A stretch of 64,000 bases of DNA, taken from contig OZ034971.1 of NCBI GenBank assembly GCA_964030785.1, positions 15,445,400-15,509,399 on the forward strand, given 5' to 3'. The notes under the pieces are model-generated. The model was not told where the DNA came from, made no database searches, and saw nothing but the letters and a program-made list of their open reading frames with translations. This DNA is from Siderastrea siderea (lineage: Eukaryota; Cnidaria; Anthozoa; Scleractinia; Rhizangiidae). Numbering within the stretch: the first letter of the stretch is position 1; each line of letters opens with the position of its first letter. The translations under genes and the position numbers were made by a program. Positions 50,201-56,203 of the stretch are shown here, in pieces.

Positions 50201-51066
50201 AATTCCGCGACTCCCCCTAGTTTTCACCTCCCCCCCCCCCCCCTCTTCAGTTAAACGCTTTACGTTTAACACGTGCTAGATTTCTTTACTTCAACACGGT
50301 GACATTTTCTCACACGTCCCACTGGTAGAACATGTTTAATACTGACACCAGATACTTGGAATGCAACCAAAAAGCGATCTGTATAAACTGACGATCAATT
50401 CAATTTTGGTTGGTATTTGCATTGAACTTTCACTTGGTTTTTCCCTTACGTAGGGAGCACCAATGAAGCGTTGTGTAAACACTCTCATCATTTCAATCCT
50501 TCAACATGGCCGCCAACAACTTTTGTGACGTTACCTGCACACTCGCACATCGGTGTGCATTTTCTGAGCACCTTTTTATAATCCGAGAAAACCAGGGTGG
50601 CTAATGATGCGATAGTTGAGCATCTGTATCATTTTATGATGAGTTTGTTTTTTTTTTTTTTTTTTGTAATTTTCGTGTTCTGCAGCAGCATTGTTTGTTG
50701 TTTGTTTGTTTGTTTTCTCGCTTAGTGTTGTCCACGTGTATGATGTGTGATGTGCTTCTTTTTTATTTTTCCTCAGAGGAACTGAAGCGCTTTCTTGGCT
50801 CAGAGGTGACCATGGCGGGAGTTTGTCGGTAAAGTTTTTGCATGATATTGAAAACGGCAATTTCCACTTCTTGTTTCTGTCTTATTGATACCTGTGTAAT
50901 ACATCTCGCAACTTTTTCCCTTGGCAGAGTGTTCGACACTTTTCAGTACAGCAGTTTAAACAAGCGTCTTCTGTATGTCCTGTGGGAAGGAATTCTAGAG
51001 TTACTCTTTCCTGATAACAAGTTTAATGACATCTTTCTTAAAATTCATGCAAAACCAAAGACGTGA
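13698..51066 (+). CDS. SNX25: Sorting nexin 25 (SNX25), 31 exons plus a candidate first exon
   Basis: SNX25 is a membrane-anchored PXA-RGS-PX-nexin-C protein of the SNX13/14/19/25 group, involved in endosomal/ER lipid and receptor traffic. Exons: 13698-13712 (candidate), 20746-20852, 21059-21251, 30726-30847, 34168-34277, 34787-34897, 37309-37397, 37779-37862, 40093-40139, 41458-41552, 41967-42085, 42492-42597, 43880-43935, 44122-44202, 44529-44612, 45128-45232, 45536-45600, 46166-46203, 46729-46761, 46966-47006, 47245-47317, 47724-47863, 47991-48095, 48698-48808, 48918-49013, 49304-49366, 49467-49534, 49631-49708, 49881-49949, 50053-50165, 50777-50828, 50928-51066. All junctions are GT..AG and stay in frame. 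From 20746 there are exactly 931 codons including TGA. Recognition rests on RLTGSSIIDEPLQE, RRYSDF, LPGKRTFHNLDKKFLEKRR and RIVVLLRQIIKTTYGDRINR. The two best-supported domain blocks are PXA and PX. The N terminus is the least certain part. Confidence 0.93.
13988..14058 (+). repeat. tRNA-like sequence (degenerate tRNA/SINE)
   Basis: A-box TTAGCTCAATTGATTAGAGC and B-box GGGTTCGAATCC are well spaced. GGCTTGT pairs with GCAAGCC as a 7-bp acceptor stem. The anticodon loop (CCGGTAT) lacks T33 and the T-stem is imperfect, so it is a tRNA-derived repeat or dead tRNA and not a trustworthy tRNA gene. A related minus-strand fragment lies near 54810-54875. Confidence 0.6.
14059..15589. other. SNX25 first intron (or upstream region), no recognised element
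   Basis: AT-rich sequence with no recognisable coding region. A short GC-rich palindromic stretch (GCATGCGCGCGC..GCGCGC) lies around 14934-14958. Confidence 0.4.
15997..17569. mobile_element. Nested element with CTCRAGACTAA-type ends
   Basis: The left side (GCTCGAGACTAA followed by TTAGTAGCCAAGTGGCTAGT) is mirrored on the right by ACTAGTTGGCTACCATTAGT and CTTGAGCCCTG, so the ends are imperfect inverted repeats. Subterminal 'tagccaaa' blocks also occur on both sides. It encloses a degenerate tandem array (16555-17320). No transposase was seen. The boundaries are approximate. Confidence 0.5.
16555..17320 (+). repeat. Degenerate tandem array with GTACGGAGAAACGTTGAGAAG core
   Basis: At least a dozen variants of the core occur at 16563, 16590, 16644, 16710, 16764, 16815, 16856, 16875, 16976, 17029, 17058, 17204 and 17291 (starts approximate). 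They are spaced about 25-60 bp with some larger gaps. The reverse complement of the same core forms a second array at 31315-31790. Confidence 0.7.
17800..17822. repeat. Poly-C run
   Basis: A long uninterrupted C tract. Similar C or G runs occur at about 15650, 15846, 21907, 22157, 24340, 26486, 27207, 30990, 43336, 46239, 50230 and 62630. Confidence 0.85.
18410..19165 (+). pseudogene. hAT transposase C-terminal (dimerisation) domain, split by a foldback insertion
   Basis: The first part reads ALITLSTYPVSTCTAEHSFS and then SMKRLTTPLRSTMSD up to 18567. The second part resumes at 19045 with SDERLHSLAILHIHKHKEVD and ends near a TGA at 19165. The E-R/H-x-F-S..K..L-R-S-T-M..R-L..L-A-x-L-x-I-H pattern is that of hAT transposases of the ZMYM/KRBA-like group. 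The reading frame is interrupted by a 477-bp insertion, and the N-terminal catalytic part was not recognised. Confidence 0.8.
18561..19051. mobile_element. Near-perfect foldback (palindromic) element with 7-bp target duplication
   Basis: The element 18568-19044 is almost wholly one inverted repeat, with its centre at AGCT|AGCT (18814/18815). It starts CACAGGTAACCAAAGC and ends with the inverse. GAGTGAC flanks it on both sides (18561-18567 and 19045-19051). The left arm is about 17-18 bp longer than the right because of a local repeat (TGTCACGTACTAAAGAG twice, 18776-18811). Its arms are interrupted only by small differences. No coding capacity was found. Confidence 0.9.
20746..37862 (+). CDS. 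SNX25: SNX25 membrane anchor and PXA domain exons
   Basis: The exons at 20746-20852 and 21059-21251 start with a hydrophobic stretch (VLVLGLSLTTFGPLWTFLIL and on to FALGFLLVLGYWGH), a membrane anchor of one or two helices. Then comes KRLTGSSIIDEPLQE. The exon at 30726 reads FFRDYVHGWYYTVSTDEGFL. Later exons (34168, 34787, 37309, 37779) give LTTRFVDDITNHLKIYRKAK, AFFQVEHEMELDKCRE, LSDISEMLLYLLLPPEDFHN and LFPTVSMICDPDYVNQTIAW. This is the PXA (PX-associated) domain, roughly residues 95-277 if numbering starts at MENSQ. The intron before the exon at 30726 is about 9.5 kb and carries a stack of transposons. Confidence 0.92.
21395..21570. repeat. Degenerate GGATCC repeat block (left part of split minisatellite)
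   Basis: Many variants of AGGATCCTACAGGATCCTG-type units occur. The block stops exactly at the TTAA that borders the transposon at 21575, and the same motif resumes at 25358. It is therefore the left flank of one array opened by an insertion. Confidence 0.75.
22085..24411. mobile_element. GTGTGGTTCCAG-ended element with AAT duplication (third layer), copy 1
   Basis: The ends GTGTGGTTCCAGAAAATAT and its inverse lie at 22088 and 24408, with AAT on each flank. The interior has G/C-rich runs near both ends and encloses a Harbinger-type element at 23218-23977. A second copy with matching ends and the same AAT flanks lies at 26362-28744. Confidence 0.75.
23215..23980 (+). mobile_element. PIF/Harbinger-type element (innermost layer) with Myb-like remnant
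   Basis: Inverted ends GGGCCTGTTTACATGGAAGG (23218) and the inverse ending at 23977 are flanked by TTA on both sides (23215-23217, 23978-23980), the usual Harbinger target duplication. Multiple GGGTTACCCTCC-type repeats fill both subterminal regions. The middle encodes WTPEAAEVLLNYVNEFRSAK (23766-23825), like the Myb/SANT-type DNA-binding protein of Harbinger elements. An in-frame TGA just upstream (23760-23762) and a frame change leave it inactive. At 760 bp it lacks the DDE transposase. Confidence 0.85.
25358..25975. repeat. 22-bp minisatellite with GGATCC core
   Basis: About 28 tandem copies of a unit such as GATCCTGTAGGATCCTAAACAA, mixed with a GATCCTTTGGGATCC variant and a GACCC variant. 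Each unit contains the palindrome AGGATCCT or GGGATCC. The left flank of the array is at 21395-21570, on the other side of the nested transposons. It lies within the SNX25 intron 21252-30725. Confidence 0.93.
26359..28747. mobile_element. GGGTGATTCCAG-ended element with AAT duplication, copy 2
   Basis: The left end GGGTGATTCCAGAAAATATC and right end (read inwards) GGGCGGTTCCAGAAAATATC lie at 26362 and 28744, with AAT at 26359-26361 and 28745-28747. Subterminal 'cttcggaattc' blocks occur at both sides in opposite orientation. It belongs to the same family as 22088-24408. No transposase was recognised. Confidence 0.75.
27155..28130 (+). repeat. Dispersed repeat, copy A (related to 35205-35850)
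   Basis: It starts with AACAAGAAATTCTGAAGAAT and contains ATTCTAATGTATTTTGTCAA and CTCCTTTCTAC-type segments. It ends near GAGACGGCCTCACGTGCG. The same landmarks occur in the same order at 35205-35850. It lies inside the AAT-flanked element. Confidence 0.6.
28772..29191. mobile_element. Tc1/mariner-type MITE (TA-flanked)
   Basis: TA at 28772-28773 and 29190-29191 flank inverted ends CAGTGAAAC..AAGCAGAC and the inverse of CAGTGAAACCTGTATTAAGC. It is about 416 bp with no coding region. A shorter, more diverged relative lies at 45666-45882. Confidence 0.8.
31315..31790 (-). repeat. Degenerate tandem array, second locus (reverse orientation)
   Basis: Units such as CTTCTTGATGTTTCTCCGTG, CTTCTCGACGTTTGTCTTTA and TTCTCGGCGTTTCTCTGTAT recur about every 40-75 bp. 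They are the reverse complement of the core repeated at 16555-17320. It lies in the SNX25 intron 30848-34167. Confidence 0.7.
31791..34167. other. SNX25 intron (30848-34167), remainder
   Basis: No element or coding exon recognised. Some long chance frames on the minus strand (33207-33578) carry no family features that I know. Confidence 0.4.
35205..35850 (+). repeat. Dispersed repeat, copy B (related to 27155-28130)
   Basis: It shares AACAAGAAATTCTGAAGAAT (35214), ATTCTAATGTATTTTGTCAA (35506) and GAGACGGCC..GTGCGCC (about 35798-35830) with copy A, in the same order and orientation. It is about 300 bp shorter than copy A. Confidence 0.6.
35886..36874. mobile_element. TA-flanked element with CGCGAAATTTAATAC repeats
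   Basis: Inverted ends CCTTATTCTCACT (35888) and AGTGAGAATAAGG (ending 36872) are flanked by TA. Several subterminal copies of TCGCGAAATTTAATACTCGC occur at both sides. On the minus strand 36101-36400 encodes a 99-residue frame ending in an acidic tail (LAAEDSSDSESDAVEDN), possibly the end of a pogo/Tigger-type transposase. That reading is weak. It lies in the SNX25 intron 34898-37308. Confidence 0.75.
38345..39780 (-). mobile_element. Penelope-like retroelement remnant (RT and GIY-YIG endonuclease)
   Basis: Reading on the minus strand, the RT palm appears as LPHWLNWVDDIFTVACTQ, with VDD at about 39419-39427. Downstream is the GIY-YIG endonuclease signature KYYIGETGR (about 38876-38905), then segments of KRATRNGDLNSPTAKHH and LQLRQAIDRLNK type. 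RT followed by GIY-YIG is the hallmark of Penelope-like elements. Many stops and frameshifts make it a fossil. It lies antisense in the SNX25 intron 37863-40092. Confidence 0.8.
40093..42085 (+). CDS. SNX25: SNX25 linker exons between PXA and RGS
   Basis: Exons 40093-40139, 41458-41552 and 41967-42085 encode SDTAFTREAFLTIIR, a charged helical stretch (EDVEGIKDKVEIEIAKLRAH) and RQQLSSLLFVKRICEAKIRT. The heptad-like charged pattern suggests a coiled coil, as between the PXA and RGS domains of SNX25. Roughly residues 278-364. Confidence 0.9.
40458..41027. mobile_element. Tigger/pogo-type MITE (TA-flanked)
   Basis: Ends CAGTAGAACCCCGGTAACTC (40460) and the exact inverse ending at 41025 are flanked by TA. 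Subterminal 'taactcgaact' repeats occur on both sides. 566 bp, non-coding. The CAGTAGAACCCCG end is typical of non-autonomous pogo/Tigger-like elements. It lies in the SNX25 intron 40140-41457. Confidence 0.85.
42492..45600 (+). CDS. SNX25: SNX25 RGS-domain exons
   Basis: Six exons (42492-42597, 43880-43935, 44122-44202, 44529-44612, 45128-45232, 45536-45600) encode LQVILDNNTALSYFIEFMNS, AYLYFWLAVESYRVTAEQQL, LAAQNIFDQYLSE, PSCFDDVQGQ and VYEILQEESFYGAFLKSQAY. The helix pattern and the (F/Y)WLAVE, IFDQYLS and FxxxQxxVYxxL landmarks are those of an RGS fold (about residues 380-530). In this family the RGS domain often lacks strong GAP activity, which the sequence alone cannot decide. Confidence 0.92.
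44226..44300. repeat. Trinucleotide microsatellite (ATT)n
   Basis: About 20 TTA/ATT units with a few substitutions at the 3' side, in the SNX25 intron 44203-44528. Confidence 0.95.
45666..45882. mobile_element. Short diverged TA-flanked MITE
   Basis: TA at 45666-45667 and 45881-45882 flank CAGTGGAATTTGTATTTAAT and, read inwards from the right, CAGTTGTTCCATCTGCATTA. The ends are partly matched and similar to those of the MITE at 28772-29191. About 213 bp. Confidence 0.55.
46166..47317 (+). CDS. SNX25: SNX25 RGS-PX linker micro-exons
   Basis: Exons 46166-46203 (38 nt), 46729-46761 (33 nt), 46966-47006 (41 nt) and 47245-47317 encode a short acidic linker: CLLDLEIPLEKS, DDLETPSSADD, DDVASIDSELSQAE and then IAPAVKLWTPDDDLRLNATI. 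The two central micro-exons start with the same Asp-Asp in the same phase. Each keeps the reading frame if the 33-nt exon is skipped, so alternative splicing is possible (inference). Confidence 0.85.
47724..48808 (+). CDS. SNX25: SNX25 PX-domain exons
   Basis: Exons 47724-47863, 47991-48095 and 48698-48808 encode YALYSINVYRTSSEGTKSWK, the phosphoinositide-site motif RRYSDF, then LLLPGKRTFHNLDKKFLEKR and SYLQ..EIVNNFLLPG. RRYSDF followed by the Pro-rich PGK segment and the R-R helix marks a PX domain (about residues 590-705), which binds phosphoinositides on endosomal membranes. A tRNA-like SINE sits in the intron before the last exon. Confidence 0.95.
48365..48570 (+). repeat. tRNA-like SINE copy in SNX25 intron
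   Basis: Same body (CTTCGACAGTGCTGTTCCTA), tRNA-like part (AGCTCAGTGGTTGGAACG, TTCGATTCCCG) and tail (GGGGACTCAG then TTTGTCTCAGGCTAGTGAC) as the copy at 4655-4925. Reverse-oriented tail pieces occur at 48180-48300. Confidence 0.75.
48918..51066 (+). CDS. SNX25: SNX25 C-terminal (nexin-C) exons
   Basis: Exons 48918-49013, 49304-49366, 49467-49534, 49631-49708, 49881-49949, 50053-50165, 50777-50828 and 50928-51066 encode HVSHAIKTVPDSLSGGVHKI, then NIPLRILLLLMDEIFDLKHR, NLWLRRRIVVLLRQIIKTTY, VDYVNYMTSAEQIAEYVKLF, DSFWPGGVLAES and a final helix VLWEGILELLFPDNKFNDIF. This is the sorting-nexin C-terminal domain (about residues 760-930). Junctions are regular and the stop is TGA at 51064-51066. 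Confidence 0.94.
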
Positions 51067-51435
51067 TGTCATTCCAAAGAGCTGGTGGAGAAGCGGATGA
51101 GAGGAGCATGGGGCCAAGGGTATGGTTCTGTTATTCGCATCAAGCTGTTGTGCTGTGTTTCTCGGGTTTTGAGAGAAACAGTCTGGAGGGATAACTGATC
51201 CTCTTGCGTAACTGAAGTAACAAGAATATCTAGCCAAGGAACTGAGTTACCATCTTTAATGCTAACATGTTACAAGAATGGTTTCACATATGAAAAAGAC
51301 TGGTATTTAGACTGTGCCAGCAACAGTCAAAATATATTCCTAAATCATGCAGTTTTGGCAGTGTAAGACTTATACTGATCTTATGTTCTCGAGTGTACAT
51401 ATAACATGTTCGGTTACTGTTTGACATAACCGTGT
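51067..51435. other. Convergent 3' interval between SNX25 and the stress-protein gene
   Basis: 369 bp separate the two stop codons of these tail-to-tail genes. Both 3' UTRs must lie here or overlap the neighbour. No clear AATAAA signal was identified for either gene. Confidence 0.5.
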
Positions 51436-54400
51436 TTACGCCGGCGGTGGTACCACGGTAACTGGTATGTGCGCATGGTCAATACAGTACTGGCTTACAC
51501 TGCCTAATATGGTGCGGCGTATTGTTCCAAGTCCCCTTGATCCCATGACAACCAGAAAGGCATTCTTTTCCTTGACCAATTTGCAAATCACTTCACCTGG
51601 TTTTCCTTTTGTTTCTATAAAGACTGAATACTTGGCCTGAAAATAAAACAAGACTATGTCAGCAGTTACTATACGAGTGAATGTCCGTTGATGAGTGCCG
51701 ACTGTGCTTAAAAGTGTTCTAAGAAAGTGATCTTGTGTGCTTAGCTTGTGGGTTTGTGCTATTAGATTGTGGTAAAAAGAATCCCGCAAGGGTTCTTGTG
51801 TCCGCTCCACAAACTAGTACAATTATAACACCTACGAGATAATAATAGTAATAACAACAATATACATAAATGAACTTATATTGTACCATTTTGCCGTTAC
51901 ATAAAACTGATAGAAACTAAAAAGTATTTTTAAAAAGTTTCAATAAAATTATGTATTAAAAAATAATTATTATAAATACTAGTTAAAAAAGCTATTAAAA
52001 TATCATTTTAAAGAGGCAAGTTTTTAGTTTGATCTTAAAAGTATTTTTTGGAGCACTGTACCTTAAGTCAAGTGGAAGTATATTTCATACTGTTGGAGCA
52101 GCCATAGCTACTTAGAACGGTAAACAAACACCGGTCCTCATCAGATTGTACCCATGTCAATACCGATGCTACACTGGCATTCGCTTCCTTTGTACGAGGT
52201 TTCAGAGACGGAGTAAAAGCTCGTCCATGTGAAAAGCAGAAAGTTTAGTCTCATTATCTCGGACTGGAAATTCTTGACTTCACAGTAAAATACACATGTT
52301 GTGTTTTAAATTTGTTTTTCTTTTGTTCCAATTTTTAATAATTACCGTGAAGAGTAAAAGGAAAATAAAAATGAAACAAAGTTAAACTACAACATACGCA
52401 TCATGGAGTATCCTTATACCTTAGCTTGCTCACACTTCTTCTTGTACTTGTCAATTAAGTCGTCAACTTTTTGCCACTGTGTTCTCACAATATTCTCTAT
52501 CGCCTCTTCGGTCATGTCACTACCTACTAGAATTCACAAAGGTGTCATTTGTTATCACCCAGTAGCAGCAAGGGGCGAGCGGATCGTTAAGGTACTGCAT
52601 AATCGAAGGCTGCTAACTGACATAAAAACAGCGACCTCTTGAAGCAGGGGAACTGTGAAGGACGTTCAACTTCAAACATTATTCACCTGTTATATGATTC
52701 GCCTGTCATTATTCACAAAACTGTAAACAGGAAAGGGAATTTGCAGATCTTCCTGTTCTTTCTGATTATTTATATCTCAGGAAGTTAGCATTTCCTCTGC
52801 AAAATCATTTCATACGCAAATTTCCATCATAATTCATTATTTTGTGACCGTGAGCGAATCGTGACTCGCGAGCTATGATTCACCTGCCATGATTTGCCCC
52901 ACGGTCACAAATTATCAGGAAAAATTGCTTACGAGATGACATTACTGAGGAAATACAGGGTTGGCTGTGTAATAAATACAGAAACGAATGAAAAGACTCT
53001 TTACAATTAAAATTACCGCCCATAACTTACGCGGGATCCTTATGATCGTGTTGCCAAGCGCTTCGTGTACATGTACTATTCCCACGGTATGTTCAGGAAG
53101 TAGCATGAACTGAAGAAAAACTGTGAAATAATAACCAAAAAAACAATCTTTTGTTTCAACATTATACAGCTCCGCTCATGTAGCAAGAAAAAATGAAATT
53201 ATTTCATTTTCGTGGCCTTCAGCGGAGTTTGTAAAAACTTTGTAGAAGGTTCTGGAATGTTCGACAAAACAACTCAAATAAAGGAGTTATATAGCCAAGT
53301 GCCACCAAACATACAATATAATCGGATAAAACGATTCTATAGAGCAAAGAGGGCGACAAAGTGCAGAATTGCGTGGATAGAAGTGGATTTGGGTAATTCG
53401 GTCTGAAACAGACAAAAAATATATTTTTGGTCTTGGACAGAGCATTTTGCCGAGTTTAGGACGAGGATCGGTAGTCTAAAATTGGGTCAGCATTCACAGA
53501 CCACAAACAAAAGGTCTTTAAAGCTTGTGGTTAATGGAAAAACCCCTGGGCCCAGTTTGAACAAATACTAGATAAAATTTCTCGAGAAGAAATGCTGTAA
53601 CGTTTACTGATTTATGCTGAATGAACCTGATAGGGAAGTAGTATGGCACAGGGTATCTTGGGGGACATCCTTATAATGCATCGGCCACGTGACGTTACGA
53701 AGTAGTACTTGACCGGACACTCACGATTTTCTGATCAAAATTTGGTGCATCACCTTATGATGTCTGTAAAAAAAACCGGTCTTAGTGCAACACTTAAATG
53801 TTCTTAATTGCTGTCGTCTCCGTCTTTTCTTCTAGTTCGAAGTTTGCTAAACAGTGCATATTTTAATAGCGGGGAGTTTGCACATTGATGAAGCAACATA
53901 AAATATTCTTCGAATAATGGGATATCTGGCGCAGTAGTTTTGAAAGACTTTGTTAACTCTAACCGACCATAAATAAACGAATGACTGTACGGCGACTAAA
54001 AAATAGCTTTTTTGTTTTTGTTTTGTTTTCTTTGCACATCGAGCATTTTGGCGAGATGAAAGTAGGAAAAAACATTTGACATTTTTGCCTGGTCCGTAAA
54101 CACTTAAGAAAAATGAAAACTGAACCAAATAAATAAACAAACAAACAAACAGACAGACAAACATGTAAAACAATTCAGTGATACTTGCTACAGTAAGTCA
54201 AAAATGTGTTTTGTACGAAAACACCCATCGCGGCTCAGTTCTCTTGACTTGTCCTCGAGGACTCATGGCCGGTTTTACGTTGGAATCTGACTGAATGCAA
54301 ACACAATACTTTCTTTCGCCAGCCAGCTCAGGTTGTCGTGAATTTCCTCAGTGTTAGAAACGTAAGACGAAGAAACCTCTAGACTGTAAAACAGTCGCTT

Positions 54401-55981
54401 TTTCTCCTCAAACTCAGGAAGGGCCGATAGTCCAGAACCAACTCGCACAAAAATTCGGACTGTTTGGTAGTCTAAAAAAGCCTAACAAGGATGTATCAAG
54501 AAATTGCCAAATCTCGCTCCCTACGCCTCGCTGTTTGCTTTCTGTACTGTTTTTAAGACAGAAGAGAAGAGTGGGAATCAAGCATATATAATAAATTGCC
54601 CAATTTTTCGGTTTGATTGCTGTAAGGATCAGTTTGCCGTTTATATTTTATGCTTTAACAGACTCAGCACTCAACGGTTTGTCACTGTGGCTTCCTTGAG
54701 CTATCAAGCCAGCGGGGATTTGGTAAGTGAAATATGTGAAACATCATATGTGTGAACTGACCTTATACATATAATTTAAGCTTAATTTACCAAACGAAAG
54801 CCTGAAAAACAATTCAGGCTTGAACGACCTTGAACGGGATTGGAGTCCATGACCCTACGATACCGGTGAAAGTTTGAATAAATAAATAAAAATGAGGCCA
54901 AAATGAGTTTAGACATTTCGTGGTGCATGTCACGTAACTCTATGCCGTATTGTATGAGAAGAGCAGCAGCTTGAAGATCACACCCTATTTCTCCTAATCG
55001 TCTTTTTTTTTCTCCAAAAAACTTCTCCTGTTAATTGTCAAGGAAGATTTGCAAATATAACCTGTCAAGAAAATCAGGTGGCCTGATACGTTGGTAATCA
55101 GCTGATTATAGTCCAGTCAAAAAATATTAATATTATCAAATAGCAACGCCATCTGATAACAAAAAGCGAGTTTTGCAGTATTCGGCTGTGATCACCCTAC
55201 ATTGTCTCGAGGCCAGCGAGAAAAAATACTGTGCGAAAATAACCAATATTGCACCCATGCCAAAGTAAAAGCAAGGCGCATTCGGCGATACCAAAACAAA
55301 AGAAAGCCCGGGGTTATTCCGTTTCGTTAGCTTTCAGAAACCTTTTTTTATTGAACGCGTTTACCAGTTAAATTTTAATATAAGTACTCCAAATTTAGTA
55401 TTTCATTCGTCAGTTGATCAGGCAAAGTATAAAATCATTAATTACAGAAGAAATTACCGTTTTATGTTTTCAAAATATACCTCACTCAAGCGGATGATTT
55501 CTTAATACTGCGGTTTGAAATAAAACCTCTATTTTCTTTTGCTTTAAGCCTAATTTCACCTGATTTCTCGATTCTTTTTATATAAACGAGATTACTAGCA
55601 ATCTTTAACAACTAGCACGCCAAATCGGAAGCTCAGAGTGAATTTTAGTTTTCGCACTCCGGCAAATCATTCCCCTCGGCTGTCCCTTCAATTCACGTAT
55701 ATTATTCATGCGAATAATCATGTTTATTGCTGTGGCCACGTTCTTGACTGCAAAACACAGCAAAATACAGCCCTTCAATGAAATGCAAAATACAGACACG
55801 CAAGCAATGAAAAACAGAGATATTCGTCACAGTATCTTCCATCTTACAACTGTTAAAGTGTATCGATCTTTGATGAAGAAAATTTCGTCACAATAACAAA
55901 CAGTTCGTACTCACAATCGAACGCTCTCTCGCTGTGATCACTGCCATCTACTGGAATTAAAACCAAGTTTGATTCAGACAT
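51436..55981 (-). CDS. Universal stress protein (UspA family), four exons, 153 aa
   Basis: Exons on the minus strand: 55915-55981, 53031-53120, 52420-52523, 51436-51636. Together they make 462 nt, that is 153 residues plus stop, the normal size of a single-domain UspA protein. The N terminus SNLVLIPVDGSDHSERAFD holds the first strand and the conserved V-D-G-S. The middle gives HTVGIVHVHEAL. The C terminus has VVMGSRGLGTIRRTILGSVS, the ATP-binding G-x2-G-x9-G-(S/T) motif, then HIPVTVVPP. Start ATG is at 55979-55981. The acceptor at 53121 (cacag) was preferred over the nearer cttcag because only it keeps the frame. UspA proteins are cytosolic ATP-binding stress-response factors, and cnidarians often have many. 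Confidence 0.92.
51637..52419. other. Intron 3 of the stress-protein gene
   Basis: AT-rich intron. No mobile element was identified with confidence. Confidence 0.5.
53121..55914. other. Intron 1 of the stress-protein gene
   Basis: 2.8-kb AT-rich intron. It contains an AAAC/AGAC microsatellite (about 54127-54163) and a decayed tRNA-like fragment on the minus strand (about 54810-54875) with the CACCGGTATCG landmark of the repeat at 13988. No other gene recognised. Confidence 0.5.
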
Positions 55982-56203
55982 GGCGATAACTCTGGCAGAT
56001 TTCGCCAAATAAATCGCTATCAGGTCTTTTCCTTGAGAAAGATACAGGTTAGATATTCGGGTTGGGTGACATCAAGCGACAGATAGCGATCAAGGCAGGA
56101 ACTGAAATTTCCCGGGAAAGGAACATGCAAACTGCATCTCGGCAGAGAGAAACTGGGCACAAGATCCCAGTCCTCCAACGACCGCCCACTCGAACCAAAC
56201 AAA
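55982..56203. promoter_or_regulatory. Shared 222-bp head-to-head promoter interval
   Basis: The start codons of the stress-protein gene (minus) and NOM1 (plus) lie only 222 bp apart, so both promoters and 5' UTRs must sit here. No TATA box is obvious. This arrangement suggests a bidirectional promoter. That conclusion comes from position only. Confidence 0.6.
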
